The translations under genes were made by a program, and so were the position numbers. The notes beneath the pieces were generated by a model. It made no database searches and was not told where the DNA came from. It was given only the letters and a program-made list of their open reading frames with translations. Shown here piece after piece: positions 1-8,155 of a stretch of 64,000 nucleotides of DNA. This DNA is from a virus. Where the stretch lies: positions 1 to 64,000 of IMG/VR virus record IMGVR_UViG_3300022937_000009. One strand, 5' to 3'. How positions within the stretch are numbered: the stretch's first letter is position 1; every line of letters starts with the position of its first letter.

Positions 1-6
1 AGCAAA

Positions 7-12
7 TGTCAA
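7..12 (-). promoter_or_regulatory. -35 box of a leftward promoter cut by the window edge
   Basis: TGTCAA on the plus strand is TTGACA on the minus strand, in the same ACAGTTGACATTT context as other promoters here. The -10 box would lie outside the window. Two runs of seven As spaced about ten bases apart lie directly upstream on the minus strand (plus positions 16-42), like an UP element. Confidence 0.5.
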
Positions 13-60
13 CTGTTTTTTTCACTTTTTTTCACTTTTTTTTGTTAATGAAATCAACCA

Positions 61-82
61 CTTAGAGATACACATATCTAAG
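61..82 (-). terminator. Hairpin after the DUF262 gene, possible terminator
   Basis: CTTAGA and TCTAAG arms form a stem of about nine pairs with one mismatch around an ACAC loop, 26 bases beyond the stop codon of the leftward gene. The A/T-rich stretch after it is not a clean U tract, so this is a weak terminator call. Confidence 0.35.
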
Positions 83-107
83 TTATTGATTTTATTACAA
101 ATTTATT

Positions 108-1487
108 TTAAGCAATTTTAGCCTTTTTTCTCATTTCGAGAACCATAATGTATTCATCGAATGATAGTGTTCCCATATCCTGGTTATGTGATTTACGAAT
201 GATTTTACCATTAAGGAAATCCGTCTTACCACCTTTGGCATGTGCAAAATCATGCCCATAGATAGCATCATCAATATCTAATGGTTCTCCATCTAGGAAG
301 CAAGTGAACCCTTGAGCAGCTAACATATCAAATTTTGTTTCCTTACTCATAGTTCTTGTTTTATCTAATGACGTAATAAACTTATCGATATCCATTTCAT
401 TCAAATACATTTCTGCAGCTTGATGTTGAGCAGCAGGATTTGATGGATATTCAGTAGCCATTCTTGCGAATTTTTTAACTGTATCTGTATCTTGTTTCAA
501 TGTATTACGTGCACCTGTTTTAAAGGTAATAAGTTCAGTATCGTATTTGTTTGGAGTTACACCTTTAAACATTGAATTGACTCTAAAGAATTCTTTAGCG
601 AATCCTGAATAGTCTTTGATCTTAAAGTCATGTCTTTCAAGTAAGCCAAACCAAATAGTATGAAGAGAACCAAAGTTTGCTGTATTGAGCTTTTTACTCA
701 TTTCTCTAGAAATCTTTAAAGCATCATCAAGAAACTTATCTACTGTTTTAAGAACATCAGAAGAAAGAGGTTTATCTTCTTCTACTAATTTTTCAATTTC
801 ATCTAAACCTGCAGCAACATTACCACGACCTAAAGCTTTTAATATTACAACTGCTACAAACTCATCCCATTTACGTCTTGGATTAATATCAGTAGTCCAA
901 TGTACAGCCTTTTCACTACCTTTCTTATTTGATTTTGTTTCAAAGATAGGATGAATGTCATTATAATCATATTCTGAATATGACTTTACACGACTACGAA
1001 TTTGTTTTGCTACATTCGAAGCATCGTTTGCCATAACCATTTCAATAGTATTTACAGGTGTGACTGTGTTTAAACGCCTAAAAATTTCAGTTGCTTGAAC
1101 ATTAGTACATTCATACACATAAAAGGTAAGTGTAGTATTTTCAAAAATTTCGCGCTGTTCATTAGTAAGTGTTCTAAAAATTTTACCGTCCTTTGTTGGA
1201 AAGTATCCTTTTAGAAAATCTCTAAATGAACGAATTCTGTGACCACCATCAATCACTAACCATTTTACACCAGGATAGATTTTTTGATTTTCTTTATCGT
1301 TTTCGATATTTCGAACGGTAATTGCACCAACGGAATATCCTTTTAATATAGAATCAACAATATTTTGTTTCTTTTTATTACCACTCGTAACTGGAGGTCT
1401 TTGACCAATTGGATCAGGATTAATTACACCTGCAATCGTGTCTTGAATTACGTCCATCACGGTTTTTGTTTCTACTTCATATTTCAT
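108..1487 (-). CDS. DUF262-type protein with C-terminal HNH-like motif
   Basis: 459 residues. The N-terminal half has the ParB/Srx-like DUF262 signature VIDGGHR (residues 78-84), equivalent to the DGQQR motif of GmrS-type proteins. The C-terminus (about 412-436) has an HNH-like arrangement: GHDFAH, then FLNG, then SHNQ. DUF262 proteins often act as NTP-dependent nucleases in restriction or phage exclusion, so a DNA-cutting role against host or competing DNA is an inference. It is the last gene of the leftward early cluster, 23 bases after the 76-residue gene. The middle 250 residues match nothing I recognise. The family call is fairly firm; the function is not. Confidence 0.6.
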   Translation of the reverse strand: MKYEVETKTVMDVIQDTIAGVINPDPIGQRPPVTSGNKKKQNIVDSILKGYSVGAITVRNIENDKENQKIYPGVKWLVIDGGHRIRSFRDFLKGYFPTKDGKIFRTLTNEQREIFENTTLTFYVYECTNVQATEIFRRLNTVTPVNTIEMVMANDASNVAKQIRSRVKSYSEYDYNDIHPIFETKSNKKGSEKAVHWTTDINPRRKWDEFVAVVILKALGRGNVAAGLDEIEKLVEEDKPLSSDVLKTVDKFLDDALKISREMSKKLNTANFGSLHTIWFGLLERHDFKIKDYSGFAKEFFRVNSMFKGVTPNKYDTELITFKTGARNTLKQDTDTVKKFARMATEYPSNPAAQHQAAEMYLNEMDIDKFITSLDKTRTMSKETKFDMLAAQGFTCFLDGEPLDIDDAIYGHDFAHAKGGKTDFLNGKIIRKSHNQDMGTLSFDEYIMVLEMRKKAKIA

Positions 1488-1510
1488 AATTTACTTCTTT
1501 TCTAAAAAGA

Positions 1511-1741
1511 TTAAACTCCGTGTGTCATGTGTGAGTATGCATCATCACATTCATTAATAAGTTCACCGCACATACAGGTTTCTTCTTCTTCAATAGTTGG
1601 AGCTCCAACCATATCTCTAATTTGAGCTTTAGTGTATCGTTGCTCACCATCACGTACTGAACATTCTGCTAATAAAGACACTTGTTCGGCAGTCAATGGT
1701 TTACGAATACTTAAGCTATTGAGTTCTTTCATTACATCCAT
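1511..1741 (-). CDS. Small Cys-motif protein, paralogue of the gene at 2069-2320
   Basis: 76 residues, no function recognised. The C-terminal half reads GAP, an acidic EEEE run, CMCG, then a third Cys and the ending HMTHGV. The gene at 2069-2320 shares this pattern (GAP, EEEE, CICG, Cys, HMTSGV), so they are paralogues. The CxCG plus a later Cys and His could bind a metal, which is inference. It has its own consensus promoter at 1772-1800, and its leader matches the paralogue's leader (AGGAAAAGG ribosome site). The DUF262 gene follows and is probably co-transcribed. Confidence 0.7.
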   Translation of the reverse strand: MDVMKELNSLSIRKPLTAEQVSLLAECSVRDGEQRYTKAQIRDMVGAPTIEEEETCMCGELINECDDAYSHMTHGV

Positions 1742-1771
1742 AATTAATTCCTTTTCCTAATTTATATGACT

Positions 1772-1800
1772 ATTATAATTCATTTGAAATGATTTGTCAA
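1772..1800 (-). promoter_or_regulatory. Early promoter for the 76-residue gene
   Basis: On the minus strand: TTGACA, 17 bp, TATAAT, a perfect sigma-70 match. The surrounding bases also match the promoter at 2352-2380, so promoter and gene appear to have been duplicated together. Confidence 0.85.
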
Positions 1801-1826
1801 CCACTAAATTGAAAAAAGTTGACTTT

Positions 1827-2063
1827 TTAGTCTTTGTAGAAATAACCGCCCTTTTCTTTAAAGAATACAGACCTCGTAAGTCCACCAAAAATATAAGAAA
1901 AATACAAGAACAAAGGAATGGCTAATGCAATCCTAATACTATCTTTTGTCATATTAATCAATTCCATAAAGGAAACGATTGCAAATGTGACAGCAATTGT
2001 ACCTGCGACACACAACATACCAAAGCCAAGATCTTTGGCAACTTCTTTAACATTAAATTTCAT
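1827..2063 (-). CDS. Small membrane protein with two predicted helices
   Basis: 78 residues. Hydrophobic stretches at about 13-34 (GMLCVAGTIAVTFAIVSFM) and 43-62 (RIALAIPLFLYFSYIFGGL) look like two transmembrane helices; the tail is Lys/Tyr-rich. It starts five bases after the paralogue gene at 2069-2320 and is probably co-transcribed with it. No family recognised. A role at the host inner membrane early in infection is inference from its position in an early cluster. Confidence 0.65.
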   Translation of the reverse strand: MKFNVKEVAKDLGFGMLCVAGTIAVTFAIVSFMELINMTKDSIRIALAIPLFLYFSYIFGGLTRSVFFKEKGGYFYKD

Positions 2064-2068
2064 AACAA

Positions 2069-2320
2069 TTATACTCCACTGGTCATATGTTCATAACCAT
2101 CTTTGCAGTCGACCAGTTTATCACCACAAATACAGTATTCCTCTTCTTCCCTGCTAGGAGCACCTATCAGACTTCTCATTTGACTTTCTGATAAGTCTTC
2201 ACCTTCATTTTCAAATCTCATTTTTGCATAGTCTGCAGCTTGGTCGTCGTTGAGACCAAAGTTCTGCTGAGCATACTCAAAGTAATTTTCCATTAACATT
2301 TCATTTACATGATGTGACAT
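2069..2320 (-). CDS. Small Cys-motif protein, paralogue of the gene at 1511-1741
   Basis: 83 residues, no function recognised. The N-terminal half is acidic and Asn/Gln-rich. The C-terminal half carries GAP, EEEE, CICG, a further Cys and HMTSGV, the same layout as the 76-residue neighbour. The start is supported by AAAAGGAG eight bases upstream. Two tandem leftward promoters lie ahead of it (2352-2380 and 2445-2473), so it is probably strongly expressed early. Confidence 0.7.
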   Translation of the reverse strand: MSHHVNEMLMENYFEYAQQNFGLNDDQAADYAKMRFENEGEDLSESQMRSLIGAPSREEEEYCICGDKLVDCKDGYEHMTSGV

Positions 2321-2351
2321 AAATTAACTCCTTTTCCTCATTTATGTTACC

Positions 2352-2380
2352 ATTATAAGTTGTTTGAAATGAAATGTCAA
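2352..2380 (-). promoter_or_regulatory. Proximal early promoter for the leftward cluster
   Basis: Minus strand TTGACA, 17 bp, TATAAT. An A-tract and an AAAGTG element lie directly upstream. It drives the 83-residue gene and the membrane protein. Confidence 0.85.
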
Positions 2381-2444
2381 CCTTTTTTGTGAAAAAAGTG
2401 AAAATAATTCATTTAAGATCGAATATGGTGTTTCCATTAAAGTA

Positions 2445-2473
2445 ATTCTATACTAGTTTCTCGAAATTGTCAA
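2445..2473 (-). promoter_or_regulatory. Distal early promoter for the leftward cluster
   Basis: Minus strand TTGACA, 17 bp, TAGAAT. It lies about 90 bases upstream of the proximal promoter, giving a tandem pair in the 286-base divergent gap before the topoisomerase gene. Confidence 0.75.
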
Positions 2474-2550
2474 CCATTATTTTTAGATCATTTCGTAATA
2501 TTCATATAATTAATAGATCTAAGGTTTTTTATCTAATATGAAAAAAACAG

Positions 2551-2579
2551 TTGACATTTACAAAGAACTGTGATAGAAT
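2551..2579 (+). promoter_or_regulatory. Early promoter for the topoisomerase operon
   Basis: TTGACA at 2551, 17 bp, TAGAAT at 2574, with an extended TG just before the -10. A run of seven As precedes the -35. Confidence 0.85.
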
Positions 2580-2606
2580 GGTAACTCAAATGGAGAAGTA
2601 CGTATA

Positions 2607-4436
2607 GTGACACAAACAACAGAACAATTTAGAATATTGACTGCGCGACAGCATGTTCGTGAGCGTATTGGTATGTATATGGGCTCTTCTTCTCGAGAAG
2701 AAATCGAAAGGTTTATTCTTGGTGAATGGAAGAAAGCTACATACGTACCTGCATTATCAAAGATGGTAGATGAAATACTCGATAACTCTATTGATGAAGC
2801 AATACGTACGAATTTTAAATACGCGAATAAGATTAATGTATCAATTGAAGGAGATACTGTAACTGTTAGTGATAATGGTAGAGGTATTCCACAAGATAAG
2901 ATACATGACGAGACAGTAGGTAAAGATATACTACGTCCTGTTGCTGCTTGGACTAAAGTAAATGCAGGAACTTCGTTTGATGATGAACGAGTTACAATTG
3001 GAACTAACGGTGTTGGTTCTGCCGCAACAAACTTTTTATCATCAACGTTCGTTGGTAAGACTTGGTCGAATGGAAAATCAATTGAAGTAAAATGTAAAGA
3101 TGGTGCTGATACACTCAAAGTATTATTTGGATCAAAACAAGGAAATGGTACTTATGTATCGTTTACTCCTGACTTTAGTTTATTTGAAGTTGATAGTTTA
3201 GAAGAACTTGATACAATTACACTTATCGAAGATCGTCTTATATCTTTACAAATGGCTTTTCCTGAAATTCAGTTTTCCTTTAATAAAAAGCGTGTACGCG
3301 TAAATGATCTTAAAAAATATGCAGCACTCTTTAATGATACTGTAATTTTAGAAAAGACTGACAACTTATCTTATTTTATTGCACCGTCTGAAGATGGCTT
3401 CAGAACAAATAGTTATATTAATGGTGTGAATACAAGACAAGGTGGTACATACGTAGATTATTTTATTAATAGTATTATTGATGAACTTGTAACTAAAATT
3501 AAGAGACGCCATAAAGTTGAAGTTCTTAAGACTACTATTAAAAGTGGTTTAACTTTTGTAATGTTTGCACGTAACTTTACAAATCCAAAATTTGATAGCC
3601 AAACAAAAGAACGTCTTACTAATCCAACTGGTAATGTAAAAGAACATATAGAAGGTTGTGAAGTACGTACTCCTGAATGGTTAGCAAATAAAATACTTAA
3701 TACACCTGATATAATTGATCCAATTATTGAAGCTCAATTAGCAAAGAAACTTGCTGCTGATAAACGTGCAGCAACATTAGCTCAAAAGAAATTACGTAAA
3801 GTAAAAGTTGCAAAACATATTGCGGCTAATAAAGATGACGCTACACTCAAAATTGTAGAGGGTGATAGTGCTATGGGATTCTTATTAAAGGTTCGTAATC
3901 CTGATAAGGTTGGAGCATTTCCACTTCGTGGTGTGATTATGAATACTTGGGATATGAAGCCCGCTGATGTACTTAAGAATAAAGAATTGTCAGAGCTTAT
4001 TGCTGTATTAGGATTAGATATTAATAATCCAGATAGTGTTAATGAGATGAGTTATAAGTATATAGCAACATTAACCGATGCTGACCATGATGGTATTGGA
4101 CATATTAGTCCATTGTTGATTGCATTCTTTTATAAATTCTGGCCTCGTTTGTTAAATGAACGAAGAGTTAAGATTACAAGAACACCAATTATGATTTCAG
4201 CTAAAGGTAATGACATTAAATGGTTCTATACTTATGAAGAAGCTTCTGAATTTAAAACCTCTAATGCAGATTGGAAGCATAGGTATATTAAAGGTCTTGG
4301 TTCATTAACAGAAGAAGAATATAATAAAATTATTAATGATCCAGTTTATGATGTTGTCAGTGTTGATGACGTTAAATATTTTGAAATGATGTTTGGTAAA
4401 AACTCAGAATTAAGAAAGGAATTTATGTATGAGTGA
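2607..4436 (+). CDS. 39: DNA topoisomerase II large subunit
   Basis: 609 residues, homologous to T4 gp39 joined to gp60. The ATPase part shows the GHKL boxes: EILDNSIDEA, VSDNGRGIP and TNGVGSAATNF. The C-terminal half has the TOPRIM motifs EGDSAMGF and DADHDGIGH, which hold the catalytic Glu and metal-binding Asps. With the next gene it forms a type II topoisomerase that relaxes and decatenates phage DNA during replication. T4 splits the TOPRIM part into gene 60; here it is one gene. The start is GTG with GGAG about 11 bases upstream. The end overlaps gene 52 by eight bases, so translation is probably coupled. Confidence 0.95.
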   Translation: MTQTTEQFRILTARQHVRERIGMYMGSSSREEIERFILGEWKKATYVPALSKMVDEILDNSIDEAIRTNFKYANKINVSIEGDTVTVSDNGRGIPQDKIHDETVGKDILRPVAAWTKVNAGTSFDDERVTIGTNGVGSAATNFLSSTFVGKTWSNGKSIEVKCKDGADTLKVLFGSKQGNGTYVSFTPDFSLFEVDSLEELDTITLIEDRLISLQMAFPEIQFSFNKKRVRVNDLKKYAALFNDTVILEKTDNLSYFIAPSEDGFRTNSYINGVNTRQGGTYVDYFINSIIDELVTKIKRRHKVEVLKTTIKSGLTFVMFARNFTNPKFDSQTKERLTNPTGNVKEHIEGCEVRTPEWLANKILNTPDIIDPIIEAQLAKKLAADKRAATLAQKKLRKVKVAKHIAANKDDATLKIVEGDSAMGFLLKVRNPDKVGAFPLRGVIMNTWDMKPADVLKNKELSELIAVLGLDINNPDSVNEMSYKYIATLTDADHDGIGHISPLLIAFFYKFWPRLLNERRVKITRTPIMISAKGNDIKWFYTYEEASEFKTSNADWKHRYIKGLGSLTEEEYNKIINDPVYDVVSVDDVKYFEMMFGKNSELRKEFMYE

Positions 4437-5793
4437 TTTAACGATGTTTGCAGAAGAAGAAGTAACAAGTTATCCTGAAGATAACTATCCTATTTCAAAG
4501 GTAGCAGCAAATGAATGGAAATCATTTGCAATGTATACTGTTGAATCTCGAGCAATTCCAAATATGATTGATGGACTTAAGCCTGTTCAAAGGTTCTATT
4601 TGTATTCATCAATTTTAAATAGTAAGAAAGATTTTAAAAAGGTATCAGCTGTATCAGGTATTATTTCTGATTATGGTTATAATCATGGTGAAGCTTCGGC
4701 AGCTGGTTCAGGTCAACTTATGGCCGCAACATGGAATAACAATATTTGTCTTATTGAAGGACGAGGTTCATTTGGTACTCGTTTAATTCAAGAAGCAGGA
4801 GCTCCACGTTACGTCTATACAAGGTTACATAATAACTTTAATACTTATATTAAGGATATTGATTTAAGTCCTGTACATGAAGATCCTGAACACGAGCCAC
4901 CTGCATTTTATCTGCCTGTTATTCCTTTAGTACTTGTTAATGGCACTAAAGGTATTGCAACTGGATTCGCTACAAACATTCTACCACATTGTCCTGAAAG
5001 TATTAAAGCGGCATGTATAGAATATTTGCAAACAGGTAATATTGAAAATTCTATTCAAATAAAGTTTCCAGAGTTTTCAGGTACAGTTGAACAAAATAAA
5101 GAAGAAAGTCATAAGTATACCGTGTATGGCACTTATGCTAAGCGTGGTAAAACACAACTCCAAATCACCGAAGTGCCATACGGCTTTGATCGCGAAAGTT
5201 ATGTCAAAGTATTAGATGGATTAGAAGACGATGGTGATATTGTATCATACGAAGATCTTTGTGATAAAGATGGATTTAAGTTTGAAGTTAAACTAAAGCA
5301 AAACACTTCTGCTAATTGGAATAAAAATAAAATTATTTCTAAATTTAAATTAAGTAAACCTTATGCGCAGAATTTAACCGTTATTGATTTTAATGGTAAG
5401 CTTCGTGAGTATGATGATGCACGAGGAGTTGTTAAAGATTTTTGCGATTATAAAATGAGTATTCTTAAAACTCGTATCAATAAGCGTATCACTGAATGTA
5501 CTAATGAAGTAAGTTGGTTAGAACTGAAAAAACAATTTATAGAACTTGTACTTGATAATAAGATTGAGTTTAAGAATAATACTAAGAAACAAGTAATTGC
5601 TCAAATGAAAGAGAATGGAATGGTTGTATCTGAAGAACAAGGTGATAGACTATTAAGGTTAAATATTATGAGTCTTACTAAAGAGATGGTAGTAGAACTC
5701 GCAAAACAAATTAAAGAAGCTGAAAAGCAACTTCGTTTCTGGCAAAAAACCAGTCCGAAAAAACAATTCATATCTGACTTAGAGGAAATTTGA
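4429..5793 (+). CDS. 52: DNA topoisomerase II medium subunit
   Basis: 454 residues (T4 gp52 has 442). This is the DNA breakage-reunion subunit. The motif GAPRYVYTRL places the DNA-linking tyrosine at about residue 128, and SAAGSGQLMAATW and GRGSFGTR precede it as in gyrase A-type proteins. The C-terminal third is Lys/Glu-rich and probably coiled coil. It overlaps the end of gene 39 and is followed after one base by a small ORF, so it belongs to the topoisomerase operon. Confidence 0.95.
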   Translation: MSDLTMFAEEEVTSYPEDNYPISKVAANEWKSFAMYTVESRAIPNMIDGLKPVQRFYLYSSILNSKKDFKKVSAVSGIISDYGYNHGEASAAGSGQLMAATWNNNICLIEGRGSFGTRLIQEAGAPRYVYTRLHNNFNTYIKDIDLSPVHEDPEHEPPAFYLPVIPLVLVNGTKGIATGFATNILPHCPESIKAACIEYLQTGNIENSIQIKFPEFSGTVEQNKEESHKYTVYGTYAKRGKTQLQITEVPYGFDRESYVKVLDGLEDDGDIVSYEDLCDKDGFKFEVKLKQNTSANWNKNKIISKFKLSKPYAQNLTVIDFNGKLREYDDARGVVKDFCDYKMSILKTRINKRITECTNEVSWLELKKQFIELVLDNKIEFKNNTKKQVIAQMKENGMVVSEEQGDRLLRLNIMSLTKEMVVELAKQIKEAEKQLRFWQKTSPKKQFISDLEEI

Positions 5794-5794
5794 T

Positions 5795-5977
5795 ATGTTT
5801 AAAAATGTAAGTGATTTAATGATCAATCAATTTGACAATGGCTTTCGTATTATAAAACAAACAGACGAAAATAATAAACATTGGATTTTAGACGAACTCG
5901 ATATTAAAATTGGAGATGTCTATGAAGTAGGTCCTAATGGATATTTTGAATTAGCACACAGACGTAACGATGAATAA
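5795..5977 (+). CDS. Small protein of unknown function downstream of gene 52
   Basis: 60 residues, no family recognised. It starts one base after gene 52 ends (TGATATG), and its stop overlaps the start of the next gene (GATGAATAA). It looks soluble, with an N-terminal basic and aromatic segment and the motif KIGDVYEVGPNG, which could be a small beta structure. Tight packing supports it as a real gene. Confidence 0.6.
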   Translation: MFKNVSDLMINQFDNGFRIIKQTDENNKHWILDELDIKIGDVYEVGPNGYFELAHRRNDE

Positions 5978-6131
5978 GATATGGACAATATGGAAATATG
6001 CTTTAGGCGGATTTTCCGATGACAAGACAGAGCCGTATGATGATTATGTGGCTTTGCTTCGTACTATTATCGTCGGGGTTAATTTTGCTACATGCTTTTT
6101 TATTATAGCAAATGTAATTCATAATTGGTAA
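5970..6131 (+). CDS. 53-residue membrane protein
   Basis: A short gene: ATG at 5970 lies within the end of the preceding gene, and TAA at 6129-6131 overlaps the next ATG (TAATG). The N-terminus MNKIWTIWKYALGGFSDD is followed by a charged segment and one helix of about 22 residues (LRTIIVGVNFATCFFIIANVI). I recall similar short proteins in marine T4-like phages, but no function. Overlapping start and stop at both ends argue for translation. Confidence 0.7.
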   Translation: MNKIWTIWKYALGGFSDDKTEPYDDYVALLRTIIVGVNFATCFFIIANVIHNW

Positions 6132-6859
6132 TGATTAGAAAATATCTTAACAAGCATTTAAAAGTATCTAACTTACCTTTAAATGATATTAATACAATGT
6201 ATCATGAATTCTTTCATAGAAAAGATTATGAATGGTATTATGCACCACAACATGGTGATATTTGTGTTGATGTTGGTGCTTGTGTTGGATTTTTTACTTG
6301 TTTAGCATTAGATGGTGGAGCACGACAGATATATTCTATTGAACCTAATAGAGAACATTTAAAGACTCTATTAGATAATACCTCTGATTATTTTATTGAC
6401 CACGGAGAGACACCAGTGGTCCCTATCAATGCTGCTATTGGTAGTAAAGAAGAACATTACGAAAACATATTTGGACCTTCAGCAAAATTTAATTTAATGT
6501 CTTTTAAAGACTGTATGACACAGTATGACATTGAATGGATCGACTTTTTAAAAATCGATTGCGAAGGTGGAGAGTATGACATTTTTTCTCTAGAGAACGT
6601 TCCATTTTTGAGGAACAACGTTCAACACATTGCCGTGGAGTTTCACCTTGATTCCTTTCCCGAAGCTCCACGGCGATGGATCTATGTTCGAGATAATATA
6701 CTCGGACACTTCGACGAAAATAAAATTCATTTCTTAGAACACGAAGATCGCGATCTTGCTTTTAATGATATCGCTTTAAGAAAAGCAGAGTGGGAGCCAG
6801 GTCGTTCTTTTATGGTGTATATTACAAATACTATTGATTGGGATCCTACCAGTTTGTAA
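6131..6859 (+). CDS. FkbM-family methyltransferase (copy 1)
   Basis: 242 residues from the ATG at 6131, chosen over an upstream TTG because it forms TAATG with the preceding stop. SAM-binding Rossmann motifs are visible: VDVGACVGFF, then SIEPN, and the FkbM signature DFLKIDCEGGEYDIF. FkbM enzymes methylate hydroxyl groups of sugars or small molecules, so a host surface glycan or phage glycan is a plausible target. The leftward neighbour is a paralogue meeting it tail to tail with a 14-base overlap. Confidence 0.8.
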   Translation: MIRKYLNKHLKVSNLPLNDINTMYHEFFHRKDYEWYYAPQHGDICVDVGACVGFFTCLALDGGARQIYSIEPNREHLKTLLDNTSDYFIDHGETPVVPINAAIGSKEEHYENIFGPSAKFNLMSFKDCMTQYDIEWIDFLKIDCEGGEYDIFSLENVPFLRNNVQHIAVEFHLDSFPEAPRRWIYVRDNILGHFDENKIHFLEHEDRDLAFNDIALRKAEWEPGRSFMVYITNTIDWDPTSL

Positions 6860-7565
6860 TATAAATCATGAATGAAGATGCAGGAATTGCATCTAATGAA
6901 ACTGGGCTTGATACAATCTTGCGCCAATTATCTCCTTGAAAGTTAACTTTACCTGCTTCCATAAACGGTAATAATACTGACTTTCTCCATTCTTCAAATT
7001 TTACTAAGCCACCATATTGAGATGTTAAATGGCATCTTACTGCAATGTGTCTTACATTATGGAAAAGATAATCAAAGTATTCTTTATGTAGAATATTATA
7101 TTCTGCGCCTGCTGCATCAATTTTTAAGAAATCTATTTTTTCAATTTTATGAGTATCAGTAAGTTCGTTAAAAGTCATTAATCGAGGTTCTAATTCTGAT
7201 TCGATGTGTGTTGAACTTTTAAATACATTAGATAAGTCTATATCTGTTCTACCCATTGCGGCATGAATAGGAAATACTGCTTTTTGAGTACGATCAATAA
7301 TATAATCTGAAACATTTTTTACTGCGGTTTTTAATTGTCTGCGATTCGGTTCAATCATATAAACCTTTTCTGCACCTTTATCTAATGCACTAGCTGCAAA
7401 AGCACCTATACCACAACCGACATCAACAACAACGTCTCCTGGTAATACTTCATACCACCAGTCATAATCTTTACGATTGAAATGTATATTATTAAGCTCA
7501 GCTACTTCATTAATCGACAAACCTTCAGTGTCGAGCTCGTATGAAAAAGATTTGGGTTTGAACAT
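6846..7565 (-). CDS. FkbM-family methyltransferase (copy 2)
   Basis: 239 residues. Motifs parallel copy 1: VDVGCGIGAFA, MIEPNRRQLK and DFLKIDAAGAEYNI. Both copies carry a (F)NRKDYDWWY/HRKDYEWYY segment before the SAM motif and an MxYIT ending, so they are paralogues in convergent orientation. In copy 2 the usual CEGGE is AAGAE, so the acidic residues around the SAM or metal site differ; specificity may have shifted. No promoter was identified for it in the short gap before the tail-tube-like gene. Confidence 0.75.
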   Translation of the reverse strand: MFKPKSFSYELDTEGLSINEVAELNNIHFNRKDYDWWYEVLPGDVVVDVGCGIGAFAASALDKGAEKVYMIEPNRRQLKTAVKNVSDYIIDRTQKAVFPIHAAMGRTDIDLSNVFKSSTHIESELEPRLMTFNELTDTHKIEKIDFLKIDAAGAEYNILHKEYFDYLFHNVRHIAVRCHLTSQYGGLVKFEEWRKSVLLPFMEAGKVNFQGDNWRKIVSSPVSLDAIPASSFMIYITNW

Positions 7566-7582
7566 GCTATATCCTCACTTTG

Positions 7583-7590
7583 AATAAATA
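7583..7590 (+). promoter_or_regulatory. Late promoter box AATAAATA
   Basis: It lies within TTGAATAAATAGT, 40 bases before the tail-tube-like gene. The same 13 bases recur before Hsp20 at 32006-32018. It resembles the T4 late box TATAAATA. Confidence 0.65.
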
Positions 7591-7629
7591 GTAAAAGTAA
7601 TCAATTATTTTATATAGGAATTTCTATAA

Positions 7630-8118
7630 GTGACTATCAATAACTATTTATCTACCGGCGGCTTCGCTATAAAAATATCAAGGCTTCCAAATGTAGAATT
7701 TTTCAGTCAAAAGGTTTTGTTACCTGGTGTAACTGCAAACCCTGTTGAAACTCAAACACCATTAAGAGCTTTTTATAATGTTCCTGATCATATTCGTTTT
7801 GCTGATTTGGATTTATCTTTTATTATCGACGAAAATATGGAGAATTATAGAGAGATCTTTGATTGGCTACAAGGTATCGGTACACCAGATAATCTTGAAC
7901 AATATGATAAATTACAAGCCACTGAAGAAGGCTTAGTTTCTGATATTAGTATCATGCTACTTAATTCTCATAAGAATCCAAATGTAGAGTTTGTATTTAC
8001 AAATGCATTTCCAATAGGTTTAACACCTATATCACTTGACCTCGCTCAACAAGACGTTGTATACGCAGAAGCAACGGTTACAATGAGATATGACTCCTTT
8101 AAAATCAACAAGATGTAA
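7630..8118 (+). CDS. Tail-tube-family (gp19/gp54-like) structural protein
   Basis: 162 residues with a GTG start and a weak GGA ribosome site. The layout is that of the T4-type tail-tube fold: an N-terminal strand region, LPGVTANPVETQTPLRAF, a middle DLDLSFIIDENMENYREIFDWLQGIG, and a C-terminal FTNAFPIGLTPISLD ending in YDSFKI. Such proteins form the tube or its baseplate adaptors. It stands alone among replication genes behind its own late box. It could be the tube protein, a minor tube paralogue or a baseplate adaptor. Confidence 0.6.
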   Translation: MTINNYLSTGGFAIKISRLPNVEFFSQKVLLPGVTANPVETQTPLRAFYNVPDHIRFADLDLSFIIDENMENYREIFDWLQGIGTPDNLEQYDKLQATEEGLVSDISIMLLNSHKNPNVEFVFTNAFPIGLTPISLDLAQQDVVYAEATVTMRYDSFKINKM

Positions 8119-8126
8119 TTAAGGGG

Positions 8127-8155
8127 TTGACATTTGCTTTAACATGTGGTATAAT
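8127..8155 (+). promoter_or_regulatory. Early/middle promoter for uvsY-uvsW
   Basis: TTGACA at 8127, 17 bp, TATAAT at 8150, with extended TG. A perfect inverted repeat overlaps the -10 box (see 8139-8166). Confidence 0.85.

Noticed and set aside
2483-2522. TTAGATC...GATCTAA inverted repeat in the divergent gap as a terminator
   Set aside because: The loop is about 25 bases and no gene ends nearby, so it is not convincing.
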